Assembly: GCF_963678635.1 (NCBI RefSeq)
Contig: NC_087067.1
Span: 47,540,001 to 47,604,000 of the forward strand
DNA length: 64,000 bases
Source: Symsagittifera roscoffensis
Taxonomy: Eukaryota > Xenacoelomorpha > Acoela > Convolutidae
Direction of reading: 5' to 3'
Shown one piece after another: positions 44,101 through 56,882 of this stretch (position 1 is its first letter; every line of letters begins with the position of its first letter). Position numbers and translations under genes: made by a program. Below the pieces are notes generated by a model. The model saw nothing but the letters and a program-made list of their open reading frames with translations, made no database searches and was not told the DNA's origin.

Positions 44101-46151
44101 TATTGGATTTCATTTCTCATTACTAAAAGGAATCTATAACACATGCGCAAAACAGACACAAGTAAACCGACAAGCAAGCGTAGCACGCTTATTATTTACA
44201 GGATTTTTTGGAATATTTTCATCATCAATAAATAAAATACTCTTAGATGCACAAATCAAAGAATACAAAACAATCTTAGATGCACAAATCAAAGAATACA
44301 ATACAAAACTATAAACAAACCCGAACACATACGACGAATCAAATAATAATACAAAAACATTACCTACAGCACCACGTTTACCAAATCTCATCAAACCATC
44401 TATTATCATTAGTTTCAAGAAATTTTCGAAACTTACAAAATTACAAACCCCCCAAACTTAAGACCAAGCCCCATGCAAAGCCCCATTCAACATATAGTGA
44501 CGCAACACCCCCAAAATCAATGAACAATTGGGCACTAAGTAGATTACAATATAGACAAGATATTCACAAAGACATTCAAGAACACAATATTCAGATACTT
44601 CAACAAAATAGTCTCCAGTTAAAGTTTGAAATCACAGTCAGACTTAATAATATTGTTCAACACCCTTTTCCCCTAAGCCCACTGAATATAACAGCTCAAT
44701 CACTACCTCCCCCATTTATAACAACTGAAGTTATATATAAAAACGACAGATATACCAAAAACACAATTCGATAAATTACCTTTTATAACCCATACTCAGG
44801 ATTATCAAACACATGTATATTCCAAAAGTGCTTACATTTCAACACCTCCTTTTTTCATTTTTTCCGAACAAACTACAAATCCATCTCCTCGCACAGGGTC
44901 TCAGGATTTGTTAGTAACACACTACGATTGTGAAGAAAATGAACAAAAAACGCTACACAAATATGCTATAAACCAAGTAACACAATGCGAATCAGAACCA
45001 CAAGCCATAGAAACCACAAACATAGTAGCAACATTATACTCAAAAGCCCGAGCAACAACTTTCACAGGCTATAAATTTACAGCAACATTTTCCGAAAAGA
45101 AAGTACATTGTTCACAAGTTTCAAATGGAAATAAAAACCGACTTGATCACGAATCATTCTATCAAATTAATATAGAAAGACTTTTACATCTAAGTCCCGA
45201 AGATTATAAAAAAGAACTACTCAGATTAAACTTGACTAAAAATAAAAAAATCAAACTGAACAATAGTAAGCTTTCAAGTCTTCACAGACTCTGTACATCA
45301 AGCAGAACTTGAAAGATATCAAGGACATATTAAACAAGACGAAAGATGCCCATACAACGGCGCACACGGACGACTAACTTATGATATTCAAGACAAACAC
45401 TGGATACCACATATTGGAATGAATGATCCTTCAAACTGCAAAGCAGATACGAAAAACAAAGGATATCAAGAAATAATGTTTTTTGACTGGAAAATACAAC
45501 TCGAAAAAAAAACAACTCACACGAGATTTAAAAGATAACACTATAATTCATCAAGGAATCAGACTACCTTGCAAAAATGATCCCACAACAAGAACACAAG
45601 CAAGAAGTAGCAAAAATCCACGATCGAATGATTAAATTCCATAAAAAATTATTCATTCAATCTATCCTATTTGACAAGGTCAACCCTAGTCAAATAAGAC
45701 ACACCAATATTGAATTCAGAAACATTCACAATATAGAAAAAATATTAACACGTTTCCAAAATTATCATGAAACAGAATTTGCATCTAATTATAAAAACCC
45801 ACTCTACAAAACACAATACTCAATAAATAAAATACTCTTAGATGCACAAATCAAAGAATACAATACAAAACTATCAACATACGACGAATCACATATTAAT
45901 ACAAATACATTACCTACAGCACCAAGTTTGCCCAATCTCATCATAACCATCCATTATCATTAGTTTCACGAAGTTTTCGAAACTTAGCAATCACAAACCC
46001 CCCAAACTTAAGACCAAGCCACATGCAAAGCCCCATTCAACATATAGTGACACAACACCCCCAAAATGACAACACATATGAACAAATCAATGAACAGCCC
46101 CATACGACCACTTTTCAATCTCAAAATAATCGTTTTTTAAGCCCACGATGA
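41145..46151 (+). pseudogene. Envelope-like glycoprotein gene, frame-broken and internally duplicated
   Basis: Successive open pieces (41370-41954, 42809-43054, 43198-43629, 43829-44314, 44908-45312, 45577-45963 and the end at 46151) correspond in part to the intact minus-strand frame at the right edge. Features: a Pro/Thr/Ser-rich N-terminal part, an ectodomain with Cys and Asn-x-Ser/Thr sites, a conserved FLDYDGNILWFYTC block at about 43430, and two hydrophobic segments (ILYAMFNFIGF and RLLFTGFFGIF) expected to anchor it. A stretch starting at 41653 recurs from 44524, with an internal deletion in the second unit. Frameshifts, stops and duplication mean no functional product. The role inferred from position (after pol, membrane-anchored) is that of a retroviral Env; its viral source is not certain. 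Confidence 0.65.
44524..46060 (+). repeat. Second unit of a tandem duplication within the envelope-like gene
   Basis: From ACAATTGGGCACTAAGTAG at 44524 the sequence repeats 41653 onward at high identity (offset 2871). Unit 2 lacks the stretch equivalent to about 43007-44224, joined at the short shared sequence CAATA/TCAATAAATAAA, and also lacks about 60 bp equivalent to 42710-42790. A 33-bp in-frame micro-duplication (ILDAQIKEYKT repeated) is seen in unit 1 at about 44245-44310. Confidence 0.75.
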
Positions 46152-47945
46152 GCAGACAAATTGGATCACTCCATCGATCAAACTCCCACCCTGCCAACCT
46201 CCAAAATCCAATCCCTATTATCCCACTTTTTGCTTTCCCGCCACCTGATTCACCACAAAATAATACATCATCAGGCATCAATTCTGATACTAACTCAAAT
46301 ATCACAGTTTTTCAGACAATATCACAATTCAATAACTCCGATGTAGAAACTCTCGAAGAATTCGCAGATTCCGAACCATCCCCTTCTACCCATACCCATA
46401 CCAACTCTTCAACCTTCTCAAAAAACCCCCTTTTTCGACCTATTCAACCTCAAAAACAATGTACATCTCCCTACACTCCTTCTCAAGTGACCCCAACCTA
46501 CTCACCAATTAATTATGAACGATCAATCAATAATTCCCCAGATAATATTCAAATTTCTGAAGAATTCGATAATTTTATAACACTCCAACAACAGTTACTG
46601 TCTCCCCACACTCTCGCCATTCACCAACTATCATCAACAATAACATCATCAAATCCACCAACACCTACACCAATTTCAGATTATAATCCATCACTAGCTC
46701 AATCATCTACATCAACAGAAACATCCACTAGTACTAACAGAGCTTATAGAACCTTTAAGCGAAAATTCTTAAATCAACCGTTCCCATCTAAACCCGGAAC
46801 CGCCCGAGAATACATTAACCATCCAGACAACCCCAATACCACAAATTATTTTCCAATAACCCTACCTTTATTTCCCCAATACACATTAAATCAATCCGAC
46901 CCTAACCCCGAACCACATCATTTTATAGATGAACATGTGTTAATACCCACACTTCATTGGACAACTTATTACAATTTTACTAGCCATCTTACGCTACCAA
47001 TCCTTAATACTACAAAAGATATTGAAAGAAATAAGAACGAATTATTTTGACTAACCACGACATTAACACCCCGACAATTTACATACGTAGGATATAAAAA
47101 AATACTAAAAACATTCACTGCACCCCGAGCTAACGACTATTCAATTGAATATTATGATCATAACATCATCAGATCTAATCAAGACCAATTTTTGGACGAC
47201 GAACAATTTGCAAACCCACAATTAACAGAAAAATTTCTCATCAAAACACCCAACTTATTCACACTTAACATACTAGATAAAAAGCATGACCACATTATTT
47301 CAGAAGCCTCATCAGACATTCAAGCATACGAATCATTTCACGAAAAATTTCAAACATTTTCACTAACCTTTCATTTCCTCACACCAAAAGAACGTGATTT
47401 GCACTGTTCACACGACATCATGTTGAGAACTAAAAAAACACACACCTACACTTATTATCATTTTATCCAGAATCATTTTCATTTACACACTCCATCAAGA
47501 AAACCCCACCACAGTCTTTAATTCTAAATACACCTCATTGTTTTTCCTAAAATTCACTTATTGTATTAAAAATACTAACCTTCAAGGCATCCTCCGGAAT
47601 TTTGACTTAATCACCCAGATGTATATATGTTGTCCCCTCACCAGGACCTTCAACGAAGAAGAATCCCGACCCCTAATAGTCCCGCATGAATATATTCAAC
47701 CTATAGAAGTACCCATTTTGAAAATCTTCCACAACACTAAATATAATCACAAAATTTATAATCTAATTCAGAACACACCTCACAAATTTGCAGTAGGCAC
47801 CGAAGAACTAAAAACCATAAAAGCACTTCAATTGCTTTGGCCACTGATGCAAACTAAAAACAACATACGCATACTAGCAAAGTTATTAACCACATCAGAT
47901 GCTATTCACGATGTTTTCCCTCATGGCTTCTTTCCCGACGACTAA
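46148..47945 (+). pseudogene. Orphan ORF downstream of env, broken copy
   Basis: Matches the intact 599-aa minus-strand ORF (63058-61259) over its whole length, starting MSRQIGSLHRSNSHP and ending DVFPHGFFPDD. The start overlaps the env stop as ATGA. An in-frame TGA (47048-47050) replaces a Gln codon of the other copy, and a frameshift lies near 47510-47535. Ser/Pro/Asn-rich first third; compact conserved remainder. Function unknown; see the intact copy. Confidence 0.75.
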
Positions 47946-49565
47946 GGTAAGTATGATTCAATATTTTAAAACTAACTATTTTAAAATAAAACTAACCATT
48001 CTTTATAAGTAAATTACATCATATTCATTAGCCTTCACACCACGATCACCTACAAACAAGAAAAAACAAATAAAAATACAAACTCTCTTTTCATATTAAA
48101 CTCTATTAAACCCACAGCACGAAGTGATGCAGTAAAATTCAAACTCAAAGTAATAATTTATCTATAAATTATTTCCCTATATGTAGTAAAATTAATTAAA
48201 ATGATAATAAATTTATAATTTGAGACCCCCACAAAGAAGTAAAATCATTAACTAAGTAGTAAATTTAGTTAAGTAGTAACTTTATACAGAGAAATGCAGT
48301 AATAACTTTTTATCTATCTTCTGTTCATCAGCACAAGAATTCTATCCACAATCGCACAACTCGCCCTCGAAGAATTGTTTAAAATAATGAACTCAAGTTT
48401 TACGTTTTCACTGACAACAACTCAGACAAGCGATAACAAGTTTCCAACTTTCCTTTAACGCGGTTGGAATGGAATTATATAATAACCAAACTAACCAACG
48501 CAGCTAACTAAACACCATAAACTACAAACTAACAGCATGACTAAGAAAAGAACACCCACGGTACCCAAACCGGATTAAACCAGCTTAAAACTGGATAATT
48601 TATTCTTTTAAAGACTATTACAAAGTCTAAAAAAGAAATAATAAAACACCAAAATGTCGCAAGACAAACCCAAACCAAAAACAATTTGATTTTTGAGAAA
48701 AGGAAACAAATAAAGTAACAAAAGAAAAACCAGAAATAACATAACATAAAACGCTAGCACAAAACAGGACCCCTTAAAAAACCAGCATGAAATCATACTC
48801 CCAGTCCTGGCCTAACCCACCAGAGAGGACGTCTTGAGCATGCTCTATAGCCGGCCTAACCAACCGTGCTACATCCACGCTTTGTAACCACACTATATTT
48901 TTGACAAGAGGTACTCAAGGGTGAGTAACTCTTAAAAATAACTGAACTAAAACTAAAAAGCTTTTGCGAAAACAATTATCAAAAAACATAACTAAAAAAT
49001 TGAATTAAAAATAATTTTATAAAATGTAAATCATAATATGCAGTACATAGATCACACACAACCACAAATACGACCATCCAAAGATTAGGCGACCCATCAC
49101 ACTCAACTTACAGAATGACTAAACGCAACCGACATGCCGCCCACAATCATGACTCAAAAAGGATTTAGAGTACGACTTGACTTCGCAGAAAAGGACTTCA
49201 TTGAATCAGACCAATGACCACCTCGATGTTCAAGTATACGTACAGATCCGAGTTACAAGGCATTCCCTCCAAACTCGAGTTTCACGCCATTCCCAATCCA
49301 GATCGAAAAAAAATTTCTCCACAACCGAAAGGGAACAGACGATCATAACCAACCATCTTGAAATCAGATTGATTTCGTTGGCGGTCATAGCCTTTGTCGA
49401 ACGACAGCTAACAACTTTCTGTCGACGATTCCAGCCTCCTGGAGCTTTCGACTCCAAGAACGAAACAAGAGATGATGCTCGCCAAATACCAACGATCATC
49501 ATCCATCCTTCAATACAGATAGAAGAAAGATACAAGATTCAAAAACTCTGTAAACCCCGGTTGGG
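47946..49565 (+). other. 3' non-coding region of the retrotransposon
   Basis: About 1.6 kb with no long plus-strand ORF, but clearly alignable with 59696-61258 (reverse) of the second element. Conserved landmarks: GGTACCCAAACCGG with CCAG...AACTGG hairpin (48560-48600), CCTGGCCTAACCCACC and GAGCATGCTCTATAGCCGGC (48810-48860), and AAGGGTGAGTAACTCTT. The last bases before the LTR, CTCTGTAAAxCCCGG(A/T)TGGG, are the same in both copies and must serve as plus-strand primer site, though not a classical polypurine tract. A 22-codon frame at 49149 (MTQKGFRVRLDFAEKDFIES) is too short to call. Confidence 0.6.
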
Positions 49566-49976
49566 TGGAACCAGATCCAAACTATATTTTATTATTGGTT
49601 ATAAATTAGATATTTTAACATTATAAAATATTTAATATTAACCAATCATGATCCATCTAACTAACAAGCCACTTAATTGTAAGTGCTGAAATTACTTGTA
49701 ATTTCAGCACCAGAGAGATTTGAATTTAACTTAGAGATTAGTTACCTCTCCAAGAGACTCTTTAGCAATCGCAATAAGCCAGTATACTCTAGATCTATTG
49801 AGCCTAGCAGAGACTAGTTAAACACCCTGAGACTAGTAGATATAAGAGTAAGATTAGGATCGGTTTTAGACTAAGAAGTTGCACGAATCTATCCGGCCGA
49901 AAATGAGATAGCGTGACTAGCAGGCGGTGTACCCTATCCGAAATTACTCTATGAGTTACACCTCGAACTTAACTCA
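49566..49976 (+). repeat. 3' LTR of the 20-kb retrotransposon
   Basis: Starts TGGAACCAGATCCAAAC, ends CTTAACTCA, and is followed by the target duplication ACTG. It has the ACTCTATGAGTT segment missing from the 5' LTR. It shares the 16-bp hairpin around the GTGCTGAAATTAC motif. Confidence 0.9.
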
Positions 49977-50962
49977 ACTGTAAAAATTTATTGTCTAGAT
50001 TTGTCTGACAAGATATCGTGTGATACAAAAGTCCTGTAAAATACAAAAACTTTCAGCATATCGAATGAATTCAAAACAAAAAAAAATATTCTTGTGCTGA
50101 AAAACCATGTTGAAAACTTTAAAAAGCAGAACCTAAATTTGACCCCAAAATGCAATCTTTCAAACCAAGTGAACCTTACAAAGGCGAGATGAAAAACCTT
50201 TCAAACCTCTCGCTCACTTTTTTAAATCATCATAATAATTTCATTATTATAATATGCTGTTGCAAAAAAAGTTAGAAAATTTCCGGTGTCAGAAAACAGG
50301 GCAATAGCTAAAAAGATAAATTGTCCGAAATCTGGTTAACCTGTTTTCTTCACATATGCATATAAGTTTGCTTTATATTTGCTCAAAAGACCTCATTTTT
50401 TCACTCACTTTAAAGTTCCCTGCAAAATTTTTCTTTGATAGCTATCAGTTGCTAACAAAAACACAACAATTTTATACTAAAACAACAACTTTAAGCGAGT
50501 AGAAGGAAAAAGAACATCATTATTAGGGGTAAGTGTCTTCATGAAGACCCGGGCATTGCTTCGCGTCTCATACTACACGAGGAACTTTTATGATGCTACT
50601 TAATCTCCTCAGCGACTCTTTACTTGATGTTCAGCAGGGAATTTTCAAATTGGACTTAAATCTAAACTTTGCGTTCATTTTTTTGTTTTGGAAAAAAAGG
50701 AAACATATCTAATATCAGAACTTGAAATTTTTTCTTTTTACTCTATTTTTCGTTTTATTCAATTTATCTTAGCCAAACTAAATATAGACATGGTGTCGAA
50801 CCACTGAAAATCTTATGCGTTCACACGTTTTATTGATACAAAAAAGACACAGGATTGCTAGTCATCTACATGGTTTTTTGAGGGAGTTTTCACGAGCTGT
50901 GTCGTATGTTGTACAAGTAAAAAACAAAAAAAACGAATTTGCAAAAAAAAACGAATTTGATT

Positions 50963-51060
50963 GTGTGAAACATTCACGTAATCATGTTAAACATACACGT
51001 AATCATGTAAAAAAACGGTTTTTGATCGTGTAAAACATTCACATAATCATGTTTAACATA
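50963..51060 (+). repeat. Short tandem repeat, CATTCACGTAATCATGTT units
   Basis: Four degenerate units of CATTCACGTAATCATGT(T/A)AAA. Related GTGTAAA motifs continue to about 51290. Function unknown. Confidence 0.5.
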
Positions 51061-53799
51061 AAAAAAAAATTTCTACGTTCTTATGTGATAGTTACGCGAT
51101 GCATTGTGTAAAACAAAACGTTCATAGTATGTTTAATAGTACTTTATATGAAAATTTTCATGATAAAATTGAATGAAATATCCTGTAAATATACTTCGCA
51201 AATCGTGCAAACTGACACAAGAAATCATGCAAATTTCTAAAAACCTAATTTACTTTTTGTATCGATAAATCGTGTAAATTTACACGATTCCTCGTCGGTT
51301 AGCACACGACACAACCATAGAACGTACGAGAAGTGATCTCAAAAATCGCAAAAACCTGAAAACAAAAAGACTTGAAATTGCGAACTTAAAAAAAACTGAT
51401 ATTGGCCGTTGGACAAATTGCATTTTAGTCTCAAAGCTGTGAAGATAAAGTTGCAGAAGCCTGCACATAGAGCCGCGATACGCAAAATGGGCTCACTTTT
51501 GAAATTTTAAGGTAGAAAATCTTAATTTGTTCAAATTGATACAACTAAAGATACCGCTGCGTTATTTGTGAAAAAAAAAGAAAACGAGGTCGTCCCTCAT
51601 TATCGAGGGTGCAATTTTGGAACATTGTTTTTGTTTTTTTCAGCCAATCAAAACTTTGTTATCATAATTTTCGTAGAAAGCGCGAAAATCATAGTTTGCA
51701 AAAAAAATCCAGGCCAAAAAGAATAAAACTGACCGATTAAAAAATGAGCAGATTGTAGATGAAGGAAACTTAAAGCATTGATCAAAAATGCTTTGGAAAA
51801 AATCAAAACTTCTTTTTTAACCATTTCCGAAATACGAAAATGTTTTGATTGCGATTCCCAAAAACAATACACAAAAACTTTAAAACTGCACTGAGATGCA
51901 TGATATGATTGATTTCCTGATAATATTGATTTCGGTTTAGTGCAAAATCTACACAGCGTTTAGAAGCTGGTTTGGGTTTTGACTGGTTGAAAATTTTTTA
52001 TCATTCGGTTCCTTCATCATGAAAATAGCCCCCAAACAAATATCATTGGAACTAATTCTAAATTCTAAGGTATATTTTTCTTTTGAAAATAGTTTCAGTT
52101 AAATCAAAAATTGAGCTTGGAAAAAAATTCAAGTAAATTAACCTAATAAATAAATTTTTGTCATAGTTGTTCATCACGGTAAGAAAACAGCACCGGTACT
52201 TTTGTGACAAAAAAAGTTCGCTAAACAAAACTTTCACTTCAAGTTTGGTGCTGTGAACTGTTGCGCCGGTAAGTCTCGATTCGCGCAAGCTTATGAATTG
52301 CGCCTAATATCATAGCAATTTTGATATTATAACAAAGCAATTAATTTTACTCACTTGCTCCTTGAAGATAAAATATTAGGTCTTTCCCAATTAGGTCATT
52401 ACACGAACAGATGTACAATTGAAGAGTTATTTTTAAGAAACCTCGCTTGAGCTTGCGCCATAAATATATATTAAACCTATTTTCATCGTTTCAGAGCAAC
52501 AATCAAAACGATTTTTTGGATAAATTTGTAGTTATGTATGAAAAAACTTGGGTGAGTAGAAAGAGCCCAACTTGCTAAAAAGTTGGAGGAAAAGTCTTAC
52601 TATTTGGTAGAAACAAATTTTGGGAGTTTACCAGATTGAACAACTTCTAAAAATGGCTGGTTGTGTTTGTTTACTTCATGGATACTATAACTTTTAATTG
52701 TTTCCGTTAATTTAGTAATAGGAAAAAGAAACTGATGAAGAGGACAAGATTTTCAACTGCAATGGAGTGCTTCGACGCAAACCTTGTGAATAAGTCATAT
52801 GGTTGAATTGTTTGATGCATTTCTATGGTGATTAAACTTTTTAAAATTCGAATTTGCTTTCTTCTATTTAAATTTGCACGAAAATTTAATCAGTTCTTTT
52901 TTTCTAATCCTAAAAATTTTTCATTGTATTTTATCAGCTTTTCTAAGTTTTATTTTTTATTCTTTTCCTTGGTATGTGAATCAAGAGTCCAACTTGTAAA
53001 ATTGGCAGAGCAAATTCGTTGTAGGCCAAAATAAGCCGTTTTTTTGTTCGAAATTTATCTCACTCGACAAAAAAGCCCACAGTATTTGCCTTTTTTCTAC
53101 AGAAGTTATGCGGTTTTTGACCGTTAACATTTTATCAAAATTAATTCCAAGGTTTTTGAAACATTTGACTGTTTAGTTTTTTGCTTTTTTGTTGTTTCTG
53201 CAGAAAAATTGAAGACTAATTTTTTTACCGAGCTCACATTTATCGAGCAAACATTAGAGGTCAGTTGTGTCAAAACAATTTGTCGATTTTTCGAAATTGC
53301 ACTGGGTTAACATGTAATGATCGATTCATTGAAACCTAATTTCATCATTCAGTGATACAATTGCATCTTTTGTTCACGTTTTGGTCTAAGCTAAAAAGAT
53401 TCTGGTTAAAATATCAGAATTGTCAAAAAACGTAATCTTAGTTTTCCATAGTAATCTTCTCAAAGTTTTTGCCGAAAACTGGACATAAAGAAACTAACCT
53501 ATGAAACGCGGGGTCACTTTTGTCAACAACCTTGCCTATTAGAACTACTTTAGCAATTTTCAAAATTGAAGTAGAGCAATGAAATTATCTTTGAAAAAGC
53601 GTTGTCAACAGGTCCGAAAGTACATGCTGAAGTTATTTTGGGGCAAAACAATTAAAATTGTTTGGGTCAAACTGTATTCCGGTTTCATATTTTCATATAC
53701 TCTTTCTTTTTTTTGTTCGTTATTTTTCAAAAAAAAACATTTGATTAAGTGCAAAACGGTTTTGCGGTAAGGTTTCAGCTATTAAAAAAATCTTCCTGA

Positions 53800-56300
53800 A
53801 AATTACTTGTAGTATTGTCTTCGTTGGATCATCTTTTTCTTATCCAAACCTAATAAAAATTTGTAATTTTTCAAAAAAAAAACTTGTGATTTTTTGCTTC
53901 CACCCTCAATTTTTCATGATATAACTCTTAATTTTTTTTATTTTTTCTAATTTTCATTTGAGTCACAGTAGTGGATTGTATTTAAATTTGTTTGTGCAAT
54001 TTTGATATACTGAACTTTTGCAAGCGATGTTTTTTCTCTGCCGCTTTTTTCTTCCGAGATCCTTCGACATTTTTTTGCAGCTTTTAAAGTAAATTATTTT
54101 AACGGAATTTTATTTTAAAAATTTCGCTATCAAAATCTCTCGCAGTTTTGACAAAGCTTCAAAACAACCTAGTGAAGACAAAATAACCTTAGATTTATCA
54201 ATCTCAGATCTTTGAGTAGCCCTGAAATTCTATGATTAGTTATCGAGTTTCAGATCTAGTGATAGAAGGTAATGATTTTTTACTGCTGCTCGAAGCATTC
54301 TGGTTTGACTTACTAAATGGAAGAAAAAGAGAGCAATACATGGTTTTTACTACATAATTTTGTTTTCACTACTTTCTCTGGTCATGTGTTTGGCGTTGAC
54401 TTGTCCAGTACTCCTATCATTTCATTTTGTTGCCTGTTTGTTGCCTGTTGTTGCCTATTTATGTAGAGTTCAATAATACGAATATCTAAATATTTATGAA
54501 GCTTGTAGTATGTTAGCTCGCTATATAAAACGTAAACACAAATATTGTGAGAATATTACCTTGTTTACCACTTTTTTAAAGCTCGGAATTTGAAAGCTGT
54601 TATCAATCATTTTTTATTACTTCAGAAAACACTATCTTTGGCATTTGTACCTACTTCGCCTCCGCTGTTTTTGTGTAGAAGAAACAACAGAAGAATAATA
54701 CCCATGGAACTCAAATAGGCTAATTGGTTTTTCAAATCAATTTTCTGTTATACATATAGCTTTTGGCTTCGAATTTATTTGGTTAAGCAAATCTTCAAAT
54801 TCCTGAACATTTTTTGGGAGCAAATTCCCTTTCGGTACTGAAAATTGGCTGCATGAAAACATTCTTTACTGATGCTAATGAATCTTTGCTTAATCTTCCC
54901 GATAAAGAATTTTGAGCCCGCTTTTTAATAATAATTTTTCCTACTTCTGCTTGAGTAATAATAGAAATTGGGAAAAGAAAAACAAGTTTCATTTTTCTAC
55001 TCTACGAATTTTGGTTTTTCTTGGCTCTGTACTTACTGTTCGCCTTTGCAGACAAAACAACTAACTGCAATAATGTCTTTGATATATTTTTTTCCGAAGC
55101 TAAGAAAGTTTAATCGCAAAATTATAAAGTTAAAAGCAATAATGTCTTCGTTGTGTCATCTTTTTTTCCGAACCTGATAAACATTTGTAGTTTTTATTTT
55201 TTTTGGGATCATGTGCTTCTACCTTCAATTTTTCATAATACAACGCTTTTTTTCAAATATTTAAATTATTTCCAAAAACGGATTGCATTTCATAATTGTT
55301 GCGCAGTTTTAATATTCTGAAACTTCTGAAAATGTCCAGCGAGCCATTTTTTCTCAGGGCAGCGTTTATTAGTTCATTATCAAGCCAAAGTTTTTGCCAA
55401 ATTTGAAGATACTTTTTTCCGAAACATTAAAATGAACTTCTGATAGAGAAATTCGAAACATTAAAATGAATTTATCGCAGTGGCGATAAAGCTTCCTTGC
55501 AAGCTAGTATAGAATAATTTTCCTTAGAATTATCGATCTCAGTTTTTGCAGTCACCCTGAGATCTTCAATTATTTATTGGACTGTTTTTGTACCAGGGTC
55601 TAGTGATATGTTTTCGAATGGGTTTCTCTGATTCTGAATCGATGTTCAGATCTGGTGTTATGAGATAATGATCACCTACTGATGTTCAAAGCATTTTGGT
55701 TTGATTTAATTAGGTGCAGTTTGGTTAATTTAACTTATTTTGCCAATTAACTGCAATTTGAAGTACCTAAAAACAAAAAAAAAATTGTGAGATTTTTACA
55801 ATGTTTTGTCACAGTTCTAATGTTCAGAGTTTGGAAGATTTTATCATTATTTTTTGAGTACTTCCAAGATGACACTATCTTTGACAATCGGACCTACTCA
55901 GCCATCGCAGTTTTTCTGCAGAATGAACAACTGAAGGTTGATACCCATGGAACTGAAATAGGTGAATTATTTGACTTTTCTTCGACCAATGTTTGTTCTA
56001 TATACGCGCTTAGTTCCGAATTTAACTGGTCAACCAAAACTTCAAAATCGTGAAGATTTTTTGGGAGCAACATTACGTTCTGTACTGAAAATTGACTGCT
56101 GGAATACAATCTTTGCTGCTAGCTTCGAGTCTTTGTTCATCCTTTTTGATAACTAAATTCGAGCCCTTAGCAGCAGCCTGTAGTTCTCCTGCCCAAAACA
56201 TTTGGGAAAACCAAACCAAGTTTCACATTTACGCTCTTTATGACATTCTGATTCTTTTTCGCTTTGTATCTACTATTCGCATTTACAGACAAATAATATT
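53800..56300. repeat. Old tandem duplication of about 1.2-1.3 kb
   Basis: The two halves share blocks in the same order: ATGTCTTCGTTG(T/G)xTCATCTTT with GATAAAxATTTGTA; ACACTATCTTTG...TACCCATGGAACT(C/G)AAATAGG; and TTTTTTGGGAGCAA...GTACTGAAAATTG. In the second half the minus strand has a 71-aa open frame (56109-55894) that is broken in the first half, so a decayed coding element is possible. No family recognised. Confidence 0.55.
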
Positions 56301-56882
56301 GGAAAAGAATACTTTCTTGCGGTTTTTTCATTGGCTTACAGAATGCTATGACGATTCACTATTCAAAAGTTAAAAACACAAGTTGAAAAAATAACCCGCG
56401 TCATCACAAAGCTTTTAGAAGTCTACCAAACAAAAACAAAAGATACTGCACCGAACAGCCGAAGAGTTGTTTTGAAGAACCGCTGCTCTGAGCTATTGGT
56501 TGCGTAAAGTTAAACAGTCAGCTTTGCTTGCGTGGACACAAGCAGTTTCGACATAGGGTATTCCAATACAATTATCAAGCAACGATTGGCTTCACTGTCC
56601 TCTACGAATCAGATCTTTGAAAAATCAAAAGTGTACTGAGAACAAAAAAATAACATTTCAATCAAATGTATTAATTCAGGCTACCCAAAAAGATCTTTAG
56701 GCTACCCAAAAAAGTTGACATACATGCAAATCAATTTTGCACGAAAAGTTCAATTCATGAAACAAGTCTTTTAACGAGAATTTTTTCGCTCAGCTCGTCA
56801 TTTAAAATTCAACGCTTACAATTTTAGTTTGTCTTTGAGCTGTAGAACAAAAATTCCTAATTTTGTTCAGGATTTTTTCTCT

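Larger units (their letters stand above)
29628..49976 (+). mobile_element. Complete 20.3-kb Ty3/gypsy-type LTR retrotransposon with envelope-like gene
   Basis: Two LTRs (29628-30025 and 49566-49976) begin TGGAACCAGATC and end AACTCA. The 4-bp sequence ACTG sits immediately outside both (29624-29627 and 49977-49980), a target duplication of the size usual for this superfamily. Internal order: primer-binding site, basic ORF, 234-aa ORF, gag, zinc knuckle, protease, RT, RNase H, integrase, small hydrophobic ORF, envelope-like gene, orphan ORF, non-coding 3' region. RT-RNase H-IN order places it in Ty3/gypsy (Metaviridae). Frameshifts, stops and a duplication inside the envelope-like gene show this copy is inactive, and the LTRs differ by substitutions and a 12-bp indel. 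The coding strand is markedly A-rich and G-poor, which changes abruptly at the LTRs. Confidence 0.9.
49977..56882. other. Non-coding stretch between retroelement and minus-strand gene
   Basis: Nearly 7 kb of AT-rich sequence with only short open frames. Noted contents: a short tandem repeat (50963-51060), an AACATAAAGTCGCA-related unit (51430-51470) and an old tandem duplication (about 53800-54960 against 55130-56300). No gene recognised elsewhere. Confidence 0.5.

Noticed and set aside
36623-47050. Several in-frame TGA codons within pol and the orphan ORF (36623, 36758, 38716, 47048), suggesting TGA recoding.
   Set aside because: Frameshifts and a TAG occur as well, the second copy has Gln where the first has TGA at 47048, and host exons use TGG for Trp and TGA as a stop. 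Ordinary decay explains it.
49177-49626. 149-aa plus-strand frame running into the 3' LTR.
   Set aside because: The matching region of the second copy has the frame broken and the start missing; it is part of the 3' non-coding module.
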